Below are positions 7,962 through 17,071 of a stretch of DNA of 64,000 nt, piece after piece. The notes below the pieces were generated by a model, which saw nothing but the letters and a program-made list of their open reading frames with translations, did no database searches and was not told the DNA's origin. The translations under genes were made by a program, and so were the position numbers. Position 1 is the first letter of the stretch; every line of letters begins with the position of its first letter. The stretch is from JAENVT01 sp963720775. GTDB taxonomy: Bacteria > Actinomycetota > Acidimicrobiia > Acidimicrobiales > Ilumatobacteraceae. The stretch covers positions 186,001 to 250,000 of the forward strand of contig CAVRGR010000001.1 of assembly GCA_963720775.1 (NCBI GenBank), in the 5' to 3' direction.

Positions 7962-8039
7962 ATGGAGCTTTCCCAAGGCGGCGCCGACACCATGATGGTC
8001 GTCTCGCCGGGCGCTTGCTCTCATCGGGCAACCGAATGA
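7962..8039 (+). CDS. 25-codon leader ORF coupled to the hybrid kinase
   Basis: ATG with a well placed AGGAG (8-nt spacing) opens a 25-residue frame whose TGA overlaps the kinase ATG as ATGA. A TAACCT box at 7917-7922 is a plausible -10, giving a leadered mRNA. The kinase itself has no Shine-Dalgarno, so its translation probably depends on reading this small ORF. Peptide not recognisable. The remaining 7819-7916 shows nothing. Confidence 0.5.
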   Translation: MELSQGGADTMMVVSPGACSHRATE

Positions 8040-10612
8040 GCGACCACGACCTTCTCGATGTACGAGTCGGGAATCGTACGGTGAACCCGTTGCGCCGACG
8101 CTGGCGAGACCTCCCTCTGCGCAAGAAGGCCCTGGTGGCGGTGGCCATTCCGATGTCGGCGATGCTGGCCAACTCCACCATGCTGTTCGCTGTCAGCATC
8201 CAGTCCGGACGGTCCACCCGGAACATGCAGCTGATGATTGCCAGCGTGCTGCTCATCGTGATGATCGCCGGACTGGGGGCGTTGGTGTTCGGCCACATGT
8301 TCACAGGAGGGATCCTCGGACGCCTTCGCGTGCTGCAGGACAACGCCGAAGCGCTCGAGCACGGCGGACCGCAACGCGACTTCGACCTCGGCGCGGACGA
8401 GATCGGGAAACTGGGTGCTCAATTGCGTCGCAGCGGGGGATTGTTGGCGGCGCGTACGGCTGCGGCGACGGAGGCGTCGCGGTTGGAGGCTGAGTTGTTG
8501 GCGGCGCGTACGGCTGCGGCGACGGAGGCGTCGCGGTTGGAGGCTGAGTTGTTGGCGGCGCGTACGGCTGCGGCGACGGAGGCGTCGCGGTTGGAGGCTG
8601 AGTTGTTGGCGGCGGGGACGGCTGCGGCGACGGAGGCGTCGCGGCTCAAGTCGGAGTTCCTCGCCAACATGAGCCATGAGATCCGAACGCCCATGAATGG
8701 CGTTTTGGGCATGACCCAGCTCCTGCTCGACACCGACTTGAGCCCGGAACAGCACCAGTACGTCGACTCTGCCTACCGCTCGGCGGAGAGCCTGTTGTAC
8801 GTGATCAACGACATCTTGGACATCTCCAAGATCGAGGCGGGTCGCATGGGGCTGGAGATCGCCGACTTCGACCTGCGCGCCGTGCTCGACATGTCGGTCG
8901 AGGTCACGGCAGAACAGGCACACGAGAAGGGCCTCGAGCTCGCCATTGCGATCGCCCCCGACATTCCCGAGCTTCTGCGAGGCGATGGTGGTCGGCTTCG
9001 TCAGATATTGGTGAACCTCGTCGGCAACGCCGTCAAGTTCACGGAGAGCGGTGAGGTGATCGTTCGAGTTGATCGAACAAGCGGGTCCGAGTCCGTCGTC
9101 GAACTCGTCGTCTCGGTCAGCGATACCGGCATCGGAATCGCCCGCGAAGCTCGAACGGACATCTTCAGCAGCTTCACCCAGGCTGACTCGTCGACGACGA
9201 GAACCTATGGCGGCAGCGGGTTGGGTCTCACCATCTCCAAACAGCTCGTCGAACTGATGGGCGGCGAGATCGGGGTGGACAGCGAGGTGGGACGAGGTAG
9301 CAGGTTCTGGTTCACCGTCCCGTTCGAACGAGCTGCGGGCACCAATCGACCGCCGCGACGGCCGGCTGCCCATCTCACCGACATGTCGGTACTCGTCGTC
9401 GACGACAACGCGACGAACCGCTTGATCCTCGATCGAACGCTGCAAGCCTGGGGTGTGCGACCGACGTTGGCAGCGGACGGGAGCGAAGCCCTCGCCCTGC
9501 TCCGGAGCAGGTCTGCTGCCGACGACCCGTTCGCGTTGGCCATCCTCGACTACCACATGCCAGGCATGAACGGTCTCGAACTTGCTCAGGCAATCGTCGC
9601 CGATCCTGCAATCGCCGTCCGGCTGGTGATCCTGTCGTCTTCGGGTCGCACCGAGGACCGCGAGTTGGCGGATGCGCTCGGAATCAGCGCCTTCCTCACC
9701 AAGCCGGTACGCCAATCGGCACTCTACGACTGCCTCGCCGACATGGTCAGTACGGAGGACGGCACCCCGTCCGATGATGTGAGACCCGATGGCGCGTTGA
9801 TGACCAGGTCCCGAACCCTCCCGATGAGCCTGCTCGTCGTGGAGGACAACACCGTCAATCAACAGGTGGTCGTACTCATGCTGATGAAGCACGGGCATCG
9901 AGTGAATGTCGTCACCAACGGGCAGGAAGCCATCGAGGCAATGGCTGCCCACTCCTATGCGGCTGTCTTCATGGATTGCCAGATGCCTGTGATGGATGGC
10001 TACGAGGCAACGCGGCTCATTCGAGCCGTGGAGGGCGCCGACCGGCACACGCCGATCATTGCGATGACGGCCGGCGCAATGGTCGGCGATCGCGATCGGT
10101 GCTTCGCGGCCGGGATGGATGACTACATCGCCAAGCCACTGCGACTGCCGGAGCTTCTGGCCGTCCTGACCCGGTGGACCAGCGGAGGCCCGCCCGGCGG
10201 CGATCGTCGTCGAACCGACATCCGCGCCGCCGACAGCGCTCAGGTCGTGGCCACGGGTGTGCTCGATTCGGTCGTGGTCAACGACCTGATCGACCTGAGT
10301 CGCCATGACGATGGTTTGGGGATGGCCCGGCTCGTCGAGACGTTCATCAACGACAGCTTCGCTCGTCTCGAGGCGCTCAACCGCGGCATCGTCGCCGCGG
10401 ATGGCGCTTCTGTAGCTCGGATCTGTCACAGCCTGCGAGGGAGCAGTGCCAACCTGGGGGCCCAGAACCTGGCCCATCTGTGCTCCGAGCTCGAGGATGC
10501 CGCGTCTCATGACGAGTTGGCCGGAGCGGTCGACCTCTTCCGCCGCTTGGAGGCAGAATTCGATCGGGTCCGGCCCGCTCTCGCGGCAGCGTTCAACGAG
10601 TCACCCGCATGA
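8036..10612 (+). CDS. Hybrid sensor histidine kinase with two receivers and an HPt domain
   Basis: 858 residues. Two N-terminal membrane segments (about 30-52 and 65-90) bracket an almost absent periplasmic loop, followed by a HAMP-like linker, a four-fold 18-residue helical repeat (about 136-207), HisKA with phospho-acceptor His214 in S-H-E-I-R-T-P, HATPase_c (N-A-V-K-F, D-T-G-I-G-I, G-S-G-L-G-L), receiver 1 (V-V-D-D-N-A-T, L-D-Y-H-M-P), receiver 2 (V-E-D-N, M-D-C-Q-M-P, A-K-P-L) and HPt with His798 in C-H-S-L-R-G-S-S-A-N-L-G. A complete multistep phosphorelay in one chain. With so small an external loop it probably senses in the membrane or cytoplasm. The ATG is chosen because it overlaps the leader ORF's stop. 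The partner may be the nearby REC-LuxR protein. Confidence 0.93.
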   Translation: MSDHDLLDVRVGNRTVNPLRRRWRDLPLRKKALVAVAIPMSAMLANSTMLFAVSIQSGRSTRNMQLMIASVLLIVMIAGLGALVFGHMFTGGILGRLRVLQDNAEALEHGGPQRDFDLGADEIGKLGAQLRRSGGLLAARTAAATEASRLEAELLAARTAAATEASRLEAELLAARTAAATEASRLEAELLAAGTAAATEASRLKSEFLANMSHEIRTPMNGVLGMTQLLLDTDLSPEQHQYVDSAYRSAESLLYVINDILDISKIEAGRMGLEIADFDLRAVLDMSVEVTAEQAHEKGLELAIAIAPDIPELLRGDGGRLRQILVNLVGNAVKFTESGEVIVRVDRTSGSESVVELVVSVSDTGIGIAREARTDIFSSFTQADSSTTRTYGGSGLGLTISKQLVELMGGEIGVDSEVGRGSRFWFTVPFERAAGTNRPPRRPAAHLTDMSVLVVDDNATNRLILDRTLQAWGVRPTLAADGSEALALLRSRSAADDPFALAILDYHMPGMNGLELAQAIVADPAIAVRLVILSSSGRTEDRELADALGISAFLTKPVRQSALYDCLADMVSTEDGTPSDDVRPDGALMTRSRTLPMSLLVVEDNTVNQQVVVLMLMKHGHRVNVVTNGQEAIEAMAAHSYAAVFMDCQMPVMDGYEATRLIRAVEGADRHTPIIAMTAGAMVGDRDRCFAAGMDDYIAKPLRLPELLAVLTRWTSGGPPGGDRRRTDIRAADSAQVVATGVLDSVVVNDLIDLSRHDDGLGMARLVETFINDSFARLEALNRGIVAADGASVARICHSLRGSSANLGAQNLAHLCSELEDAASHDELAGAVDLFRRLEAEFDRVRPALAAAFNESPA
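8441..8656 (+). repeat. Four tandem 54-bp repeats encoding an 18-residue helix unit
   Basis: Units at 8441, 8495, 8549 and 8603. The first three are identical; the fourth differs in a few bases. Each encodes L-L-A-A-R-T-A-A-A-T-E-A-S-R-L-E-A-E. The block links HAMP to the phospho-acceptor helix of the hybrid kinase. Near-identity at DNA level means recent expansion. Confidence 0.97.
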
Positions 10613-10655
10613 GCCCTCCGAACCATGCCCCGAACCGCCGGTGTAACCTGCCTGG

Positions 10656-13600
10656 GTGTCGAAGCCGATCACGATCGGGGTGCTCTCACCGGTAACCGGT
10701 GGCCTTTACTATGGCATGATCGTCGCCGGTATAGCCCGCGAGGTAGCGGCCGTCGGCGGGCGAGTGGTGCTGATCCAGACGCTCGATGCCGGTCTGAGCA
10801 GCGACGAGGTCGCCGCGGCGCCCGATTTCGCGACTCCGACGGCCTGGGATCACCTGGATGGTGTCATCTCGATCGCCAGCGCGACCCAGCGTCCCTATCT
10901 CGAGCGCCTTCAGGCCGCCGGCAAGGCCGTGTCGCTGGCCAGCGCCGAGCTCGCCGGATTCGATGCCCCTTCGGCGACGCCCGACAATGCCTCAGGCGTA
11001 GCCGATTCCGTCCACCATCTCGTCGAACACGGCCACACGCGCATCGGGTACGCCGCCAACCTGGTCCAGACCGACATGAAAGCGCGCCACGACGCGTACC
11101 GCGTGGCGATGGCGGCCCACGGGATCGACGCTGATCCGAAGTGGTTCTTCGCCGCCTACGACAACGGTGAGCTCGGCGGTCGCGATGTGGCTCGGCAACT
11201 CGTCGCCGAGGGAATGCCGGTGACGGCGCTCTTGCTCGCGACCGATCGAAATGCCATTGGTTGCATCGAGCAGCTCGCCGAATTCGGACTGACAGCACCC
11301 CACGACCTCGCCGTCATTGGGTTCGACGGCCTCGATGCAGGGATCTACACCGAGCCGACGCTTTCGACCGTCGTCCAGCCGTACGACGAGATCGGTGCCG
11401 CTGCGGCTCGACTCGTGCTGCGACAGCTTCGCGGCGAACACGTCGAGGCCGGTGCGTACTCGTCGCCTTCGAAGTTCTTGCCGCGCGAGTCTTGTGGTTG
11501 CCCCGCCGAGGAAGGGATGCTCGTCACCGACCGACGGCTCCGATTCTGGCGTGACGAGGCGAAGATGCGATTTGCCCTCAGCGTTCGCCGCGAGAGCTCG
11601 ATGCGCGAACAGTACGACATCGGCATGCAACTGATCGACCACGCCCGCATGGATCCAAAGCGCCTCGCCTGGCTGGGCGTCACCGACGTCCGCGGCGCCT
11701 ACCTCGCGCTCTGGGATGGCGACCGGTCGGCGGGCGTCCTGCGGATCGTGGGAAGGCACGACCCCGATGATCGGCTTCCGGATCTGGTGGGCACGGTGTG
11801 TCCACTCGAGCAGTTTCCGCCGACGAGTCTCCTCGAACTGGCCGACCCGGGAGCCAACGAGGTCACCATCGTCGTGCCGGTGAAGGCGCGCGGGTTGGAC
11901 TACGGCTTCCTTGCGGTCGCCGGCGAAGTCGACGCGCTGTCCGCCAATGGGCGCGAGGCTCACAATCAATGGGCGGCGTCTCTGACCGCTGCTCTGGAGC
12001 AGCAGGACCTCGTCGAGAGCGTTCGGGCGAGTGAAGAGCGGTACAGCCTGTTCGCCGAAGCGACGAACGATGGCCTGTGGGACTGGGATCTCGCCACCGA
12101 CACGATCTACCTGTCTGGGCGGAGCATGGAGTTGCTGGGTCAGCCCTACGAGGCGGCCACCGCCGGCCCGTCGGTGTGGTTCGACGCGGTGCATCCCGAC
12201 GAGTTGGAACGTGTTCGCCAGGTGTTGGACCGGGCGGTCACCGATGCCGAAGCGGTGTTCTTCGAGCACCGGGTTCGCACCGCCGATGGCAGTTACCATC
12301 GCCTCGCCTGCCGCGCCTTGCCGGTCGGGCTTCCGGGCCGAGCAGTTGCGCGATTGGTCGGCTCGATACACGACATCGAACCCCGCAAGCAGCTCGAGGA
12401 ACAGTTGCGACAGGGCGCGTTCTACGACGAGGTCACCGGTCTCCCCAACCGAAAGCTGTTCCTCGAGCGTCTGAGCTCAGCCATCGCCGACCGGGCCCTG
12501 ACGCCGCAGACGCGGTACGCCGTGGTGTTCCTCGATCTCGACGGCTTCAAACTCGTGAACGACTCGCTCGGCCATCTGGCCGGCGATCGCCTCCTGGTCC
12601 AGGTGGGCGAGCGGATACGCAGCGGGCTGCGTCCTGCCGACCTTGCGGCCCGATTCGGCGGCGACGAATTCGCCGTCCTGCTCCTCGACGTCGACATCGA
12701 TGCGACCCAGGTGATCGTCGAGCGGATGCGGGCGAGTCTCGCCGCACCGATGGAGCTCGATGGTCAGGAGGTCGTCGTGATGGCGAGCATCGGCATCACG
12801 ACGAGCGACGAGGCGTACGCCAACGCCGAGGATGTCTTGCGCGATGCCGACATCGCCATGTACTTCGCCAAATCGCACAAACGCGGCTCCTTCGTGGTGT
12901 TCGACGTCAGCATGCACGCAACCGCGGTCGCTCGACTGGGGTTGCAATCCGAGGTGCGCCAAGCGATCGACCGCAATCAACTCGAGATCTACTACCAGCC
13001 GATCGTGCGGCTCGATGCGGATGGCACGGATCACTTCGAGGCGCTCGTCCGGTGGCGCCATCCGGTACTCGGGCTGGTGCAGCCGATGGACTTCCTGCCC
13101 GATGTCGAGCAGGCTGGTCTGACGGTGACGCTCGGGCGATGGATCGTCGGGGAGGTGTGCCGTCAGATTGCCCGCTGGCAGCAGTCGTACGGTGCGACCG
13201 TGAAGGTGAGCGTCAACTTGTCGCACGGGGAGTTTTCCGATTCGGGCCTCTTGCCGCACATCCTCGACTGCCTGAGTCGCTACGGGCTCACGCCTGCCAA
13301 CCTCACGTTGGAGATCCCCGAAGGTCTGATCATGCGCAAGCCGGATGTGGCTCGCGCCATCATCGAGGAACTGCATGCAGCCGGGATCGGTGTTCAGATC
13401 GACGACTTCGGAACGGGAACGTCGTCGCTGCATGCTCTGCACCGATTGCCGGTTCGGGCGTTGAAGATCGACCGCTCGCTCATCCACGACCTCGGTGCCG
13501 ACCCTCGCACGACCAAGCTCGTCCAGATCATCGTCGCCATGGGCCAGGCTCTTGCTGTCGAGGTCGTGGCCGAGGGTGTCGAGACCGCAGCCCAGTACGA

Positions 13601-13730
13601 GCTCCTTCGGCAGATGGGCTGCCGCAATGCTCAGGGCTTCTGGTTCACCGAAGCAGTGGATGCCGCCTCAGCGGCAGCCTTTCTCGGCCACTCGATCCCG
13701 GGCCGAACGCCGGAGGCGCTCGGCCCCTGA
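10656..13730 (+). CDS. LacI-type ligand-binding domain fused to PAS-GGDEF-EAL
   Basis: 1024 residues with no signal peptide. Residues 1-285 are a periplasmic-binding-protein type I fold as in LacI/GalR regulators (I-G-V-L-S-P-V-T-G-G, V-I-G-F-D-G-L-D-A-G, T-V-V-Q-P-Y-D-E-I-G) but without the DNA-binding headpiece. A GAF-like stretch, a PAS domain (E-E-R-Y-S-L-F-A-E-A-T-N-D-G) and then GGDEF (R-F-G-G-D-E-F near residue 668, with an RxxD inhibitory site, R-P-A-D, five residues before) and EAL (F-E-A-L-V-R-W near 794, D-D-F-G-T-G near 916, V-A-E-G-V-E-T) follow. All catalytic motifs look intact, so it may both make and degrade c-di-GMP, probably gated by a small cytoplasmic ligand. GTG lies 6 nt after TAACCT, suggesting a leaderless mRNA. 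Confidence 0.92.
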   Translation: MSKPITIGVLSPVTGGLYYGMIVAGIAREVAAVGGRVVLIQTLDAGLSSDEVAAAPDFATPTAWDHLDGVISIASATQRPYLERLQAAGKAVSLASAELAGFDAPSATPDNASGVADSVHHLVEHGHTRIGYAANLVQTDMKARHDAYRVAMAAHGIDADPKWFFAAYDNGELGGRDVARQLVAEGMPVTALLLATDRNAIGCIEQLAEFGLTAPHDLAVIGFDGLDAGIYTEPTLSTVVQPYDEIGAAAARLVLRQLRGEHVEAGAYSSPSKFLPRESCGCPAEEGMLVTDRRLRFWRDEAKMRFALSVRRESSMREQYDIGMQLIDHARMDPKRLAWLGVTDVRGAYLALWDGDRSAGVLRIVGRHDPDDRLPDLVGTVCPLEQFPPTSLLELADPGANEVTIVVPVKARGLDYGFLAVAGEVDALSANGREAHNQWAASLTAALEQQDLVESVRASEERYSLFAEATNDGLWDWDLATDTIYLSGRSMELLGQPYEAATAGPSVWFDAVHPDELERVRQVLDRAVTDAEAVFFEHRVRTADGSYHRLACRALPVGLPGRAVARLVGSIHDIEPRKQLEEQLRQGAFYDEVTGLPNRKLFLERLSSAIADRALTPQTRYAVVFLDLDGFKLVNDSLGHLAGDRLLVQVGERIRSGLRPADLAARFGGDEFAVLLLDVDIDATQVIVERMRASLAAPMELDGQEVVVMASIGITTSDEAYANAEDVLRDADIAMYFAKSHKRGSFVVFDVSMHATAVARLGLQSEVRQAIDRNQLEIYYQPIVRLDADGTDHFEALVRWRHPVLGLVQPMDFLPDVEQAGLTVTLGRWIVGEVCRQIARWQQSYGATVKVSVNLSHGEFSDSGLLPHILDCLSRYGLTPANLTLEIPEGLIMRKPDVARAIIEELHAAGIGVQIDDFGTGTSSLHALHRLPVRALKIDRSLIHDLGADPRTTKLVQIIVAMGQALAVEVVAEGVETAAQYELLRQMGCRNAQGFWFTEAVDAASAAAFLGHSIPGRTPEALGP

Positions 13731-13758
13731 GCGGATCACTTCGTGGCTGATCGGCTGC

Positions 13759-14271
13759 TCAGAGACTCGCGTGCACCCATCCGATCTCGTCGAGGATGAC
13801 GACCGTTTCGGTCGAGCGAACACCCTCGATGCGTTGGATTCGTTCCAAGAGGACGTCGCGCAGCGCCGGGATGTTCTCGGCGCGAGCAATCAACATCAGA
13901 TCGAACCGTCCTGCGCACATCGCCAGGTACTCCACGCCCGGAACTGCTGCCACCTCGGCTCGCAGGCTGCGCCAGTCGTGTTGCTCGATGTCGACGAACA
14001 CGATGGCGGCCACACCCAAGCCGATCGCCCGTGGATCGACCGAAGCGCTGAAGCCCGTGATCACCTTGTCGTCGAGCAACCGCTGCAGCCGTGCGTGAGC
14101 CGTCGACCGGGAGACGCTGACCGCAGTGGCCAGCTCGGTGAGCGACATCCTGCCGTCGGCGCGGAGTGAGGCGATCATGGCCCGATCGACGCCGTCGATT
14201 TGACGGGCGGGGGCCTCGGCTGACATCGTCGGATCGACAGATCGACGGCCAGCAGTGGAATGGTCGGTCAT
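13759..14271 (-). CDS. Lrp/AsnC-family regulator
   Basis: 170 residues: an N-terminal AsnC-type HTH (D-G-V-D-R-A-M-I-A-S-L-R-A-D-G-R then L-A-T-A-V-S-V-S-R-S-T-A-H-A-R-L-Q-R-L) and a C-terminal RAM/ligand-binding domain (V-P-G-V-E-Y-L-A-M-C-A-G-R-F-D-L-M). It is divergent from phenylalanine 4-hydroxylase with only 60 bp between the starts, so it is probably its aromatic amino-acid-responsive regulator, as Lrp-type proteins often are. The ATG lies 7 nt after TAGTCT on the minus strand, which favours this start over the internal ATG at 14226. Confidence 0.9.
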   Translation of the reverse strand: MTDHSTAGRRSVDPTMSAEAPARQIDGVDRAMIASLRADGRMSLTELATAVSVSRSTAHARLQRLLDDKVITGFSASVDPRAIGLGVAAIVFVDIEQHDWRSLRAEVAAVPGVEYLAMCAGRFDLMLIARAENIPALRDVLLERIQRIEGVRSTETVVILDEIGWVHASL

Positions 14272-14331
14272 TTCGGCGAGACTAGGCGCGTTGCCTCGAC
14301 AGTTCAACGTCAATGCGACATCATTAACCGT

Positions 14332-15147
14332 ATGAATGGCGCTGTTCTCGAGCTTCCCACCGATCATCCCGGCTTCTCCGATCCGGAGTACATCACGCGC
14401 CGCAATCACATCGCCGAGCTCTCCACGGACGTCTTGTTCGGATCCCGTCCCCCGGTTGTCGAGTACACGCCGACCGAGAACGCCGTGTGGTCCAGCGTCC
14501 ATTCGGCGCTTGCTGCGTTGCACGGCGAGTACGCCGTCAGCGAGTACTGCCGAGCCGCGGCTCGTCTCGACTTGCCGACCGACAGCGTGCCGCAGCTCGC
14601 CGTCGTGTCCGATCGACTCACCGAGCTCAGTGGCTGGCGGCTGTGCGCGGTGCCCGGCTTGGTGTCGACGGCGGACTTCTTCGCGGCACTGGCTGATCGC
14701 TGCTTTCCGTCGTCGCAGTACGTGCGTCACGCTTCGGTGCCCTTTTACACGCCAGAGCCCGACGTCATCCATGAGCTGATCGGGCATGCCAACTCTTTGG
14801 CGTCGCCACGCATCGCCGGACTCTACGAGCGAGCCGGGCAGGTTGCCGGTCGCTTGACCGATCCTCGGCTGGCCGAGTGGCTCGGCCGGGTCTTCTGGTT
14901 CACGCTCGAGTTCGGTGTCGCCACCGAAGGCGGTGCGCTGCGAACGTACGGCGCCGGGCTGCTCAGCTCGTTCGGTGAGATCACACACTTCCGCAATGCG
15001 GAGGTACGTGCATTCGATCCCGAAGCGATGGGCCGTTTCGACGACTACGAGATCTCCACGTTCCAAGACGTGCTGTTCGCCGCGGCCTCGTTCGACGATG
15101 CCGAGGCGCGGCTGCTGCGGTTCTTCGATCAGCTCCTCGACGCCTAG
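14332..15147 (+). CDS. phhA: Phenylalanine 4-hydroxylase
   Basis: 271 residues, the size of bacterial pterin-dependent monomeric hydroxylases. The iron site is intact: His147 and His152 in H-E-L-I-G-H, and Glu199 in V-A-T-E-G-G. The upstream P-F-Y-T-P-E-P-D motif is also typical. The enzyme converts phenylalanine to tyrosine using tetrahydrobiopterin and O2 and usually starts phenylalanine breakdown. It faces an Lrp/AsnC regulator. No pterin carbinolamine dehydratase is visible nearby. Its stop shares a CTAG with the convergent gene. Confidence 0.95.
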   Translation: MNGAVLELPTDHPGFSDPEYITRRNHIAELSTDVLFGSRPPVVEYTPTENAVWSSVHSALAALHGEYAVSEYCRAAARLDLPTDSVPQLAVVSDRLTELSGWRLCAVPGLVSTADFFAALADRCFPSSQYVRHASVPFYTPEPDVIHELIGHANSLASPRIAGLYERAGQVAGRLTDPRLAEWLGRVFWFTLEFGVATEGGALRTYGAGLLSSFGEITHFRNAEVRAFDPEAMGRFDDYEISTFQDVLFAAASFDDAEARLLRFFDQLLDA

Positions 15148-16061
15148 CGGTGCTCGCCGTCGAGCACGGCGAACATCGCTTGGAACCATTCGATCGAATC
15201 CCGGGTGATGGGATCCACGACCAACTGCACATGAGCCGCGCCGGCATCGGCAAACACTCTCAGTTCCTCAGCGACATCAGCCGGGCTGCCTCTCAATGGC
15301 TGCACGGCACCGCCGTAGTCACCCATCTGGCGCCCTTCCCCGCCCGGAAGTTGGATGAGCACAGCGCACGTCGCCGACAGACTTCCTGGCGCCCGCCCGA
15401 ACTGCGCAGCCCGCGCTTCGACTCTCGTTCTCATCTCAGCGAATCCCGCAGCCGAGTTTCCGTAGTCGCTCCACCAGACGTTCCAGGCGGCGACATAGGG
15501 AAACGTGATCGACATCATGCGCGGTCGCACGGAACCGACCATCAGCGGCGGGCCACCCGGTCTCGTCGGTAGAGGGTGCAAGACGCATCGTTCGGCGCGG
15601 TAGTAGTGGCCGGCGAAGTCGATCCCGCCGTCGGTCAGCAGGGTGCGGATGATCGTGAACGCCTCCTCGAACCTGCTGACGCGATGATCGAATGGAAAGC
15701 CGAAGGCGCGGTATTCACGCTCGTTCCACCCGGCCCCGAGGCCCAGCACGAGGCGACCGCCGGACACGGCGTCGACCGTCGCCGCTTGCTTGGCGAGCAT
15801 CGCCGGCTCGTGGAAACCCACTGACGCCACGAGCGGTCCGAGCAGCACTCGCTCCGTCGTTGCCGCGAGCGCGGCGAGCGACGTCCAAACCTCCCACGGC
15901 CCGCGTGGGCCGACCTCGAGGTCGTAGAGCAGGTGATCGCCGAGCCACACCGAGTCGAAGCCGACTTCCTCGGCTGTTTGGGCCATGCGGATGAGCTCCG
16001 GGAACGGAACCTCCCACTCGACTTCGGGCAACTGGATTCCGACGAGCAGAGGCCGACCCAC
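15144..16061 (-). CDS. LLM-class flavin (probably F420)-dependent oxidoreductase
   Basis: 305 residues of the luciferase-like monooxygenase fold: early beta-alpha unit V-G-I-Q-L-P, then G-F-D-S-V-W-L-G-D-H, L-G-P-L-V-A-S-V-G-F-H-E-P, D-A-V-S-G-G-R-L-V-L-G-L-G-A-G-W-N-x-x-E-Y, all standard for the F420-using branch. The GTG at 16061 is 7 nt after TAGCGT on the minus strand, so I prefer it over the upstream in-frame GTGs at 16070 and 16133. Substrate unknown. A second LLM protein starts divergently 107 bp away. Confidence 0.88.
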   Translation of the reverse strand: MGRPLLVGIQLPEVEWEVPFPELIRMAQTAEEVGFDSVWLGDHLLYDLEVGPRGPWEVWTSLAALAATTERVLLGPLVASVGFHEPAMLAKQAATVDAVSGGRLVLGLGAGWNEREYRAFGFPFDHRVSRFEEAFTIIRTLLTDGGIDFAGHYYRAERCVLHPLPTRPGGPPLMVGSVRPRMMSITFPYVAAWNVWWSDYGNSAAGFAEMRTRVEARAAQFGRAPGSLSATCAVLIQLPGGEGRQMGDYGGAVQPLRGSPADVAEELRVFADAGAAHVQLVVDPITRDSIEWFQAMFAVLDGEHR

Positions 16062-16168
16062 GGGCGGCACGCTAGCCAGACTGCGAGCCTCATGGGCGAC
16101 GAACTGCCGTGCGTATGATGAGCGATCGCGCACATGAGACAGATCCAGAACGATCGAATGGAGAACCG

Positions 16169-17065
16169 ATGAGAATTGGTGCCGTCTTCTCGCAGGCGGA
16201 TAGCGGCACCGATCCGGCCGCGATCAGGCAATGGGCCATCGACGCGGAGGCCGCCGGATTCGAGCATCTCCTGGCCTACGACCACATCCTCGGTGCGTCG
16301 CCAGAACGTCTCGGCCCCGGTCCGTTCGGCAGCTTCCCGAACGCTCCGTACACCACCGAGCACACCTTTCACGAGGTCCTCGTGCTCTTCAGCCACCTCG
16401 CCGCGGTCACCACGCGTCTGCAGTTCGTCACAAGCGTGCTGGTGCTGCCGCAACGACAGATCGCTCTGGTTGCCAAGCAGATCGCGTCGATCGACCTGCT
16501 CAGCGGCGGACGTATCAGGCCGGCCGTCGGAGTCGGCTGGAACGCTGCGGAGTACGAAGGTCTGGGTGTCGACTTCGCCGATCGCACCGCATTGCTCGAA
16601 GAGCAGATCGACGTCCTGCGACTGCTCTGGTCGCAACCTCTGGTCGACTACGAAGGACGCTTTCATCACCTCCGCGGGGTCGGTCTCAACCCCCTTCCGA
16701 CACATCCCTTGCCGATCACGATCGGAAGTGGAGCATCCGATGCGGTGCTTCGAAGAGTGGTGCGCAAAGCGGATGGCTGGATGCCGCTGTTGATCCCAGG
16801 GCTCGACTCCACGGACATCGGTAGCGCCGTCGCCAAGCTGCGCCGATTTGCCGAGGAGGCAGGCCGCGATCCGGTGACGTTCCCGATCCACGGGCGCGTC
16901 TACCTCGGTCCGGGCTGGCAGGCGGTGATGGAACAAGCGATCGTGCTCGGCTTCCACGATTGCAGCATCGGCTTCAACCGGCTCGCCCAACCCGGCCTGT
17001 CGCATGCCGAGCACCTCGCCGCCATCATCGCCGCGAAGCCGGAGATCGACGCTCTCGTAGGCTGA
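16169..17065 (+). CDS. LLM-class F420-dependent oxidoreductase
   Basis: 298 residues, same fold as its divergent neighbour but only distantly similar. Shows G-F-E-H-L-L-A-Y-D-H, T-S-V-L-V-L-P-Q-R, the family signature S-G-G-R-I-R-P-A-V-G-V-G-W-N-A-A-E-Y and the late I-T-I-G-S-G motif. The GGAGA ribosome binding site 4 nt upstream fixes the ATG and a TATGAT box at 16114-16119 may be its promoter. The FAD monooxygenase follows after 6 bp, so both probably act on the same hydrophobic or aromatic substrate, but nothing identifies it. Confidence 0.9.
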   Translation: MRIGAVFSQADSGTDPAAIRQWAIDAEAAGFEHLLAYDHILGASPERLGPGPFGSFPNAPYTTEHTFHEVLVLFSHLAAVTTRLQFVTSVLVLPQRQIALVAKQIASIDLLSGGRIRPAVGVGWNAAEYEGLGVDFADRTALLEEQIDVLRLLWSQPLVDYEGRFHHLRGVGLNPLPTHPLPITIGSGASDAVLRRVVRKADGWMPLLIPGLDSTDIGSAVAKLRRFAEEAGRDPVTFPIHGRVYLGPGWQAVMEQAIVLGFHDCSIGFNRLAQPGLSHAEHLAAIIAAKPEIDALVG

Positions 17066-17071
17066 CGCTCC

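Noticed and set aside
8441..8656. CRISPR-like repeat array
   Set aside because: Units are contiguous without spacers and in frame inside a kinase gene.
8021..10510. 829-codon open frame on the minus strand opposite the hybrid kinase
   Set aside because: It is the antisense shadow of a gene with complete kinase, receiver and HPt motifs; its translation is His/Arg/Asp-rich and matches no fold.
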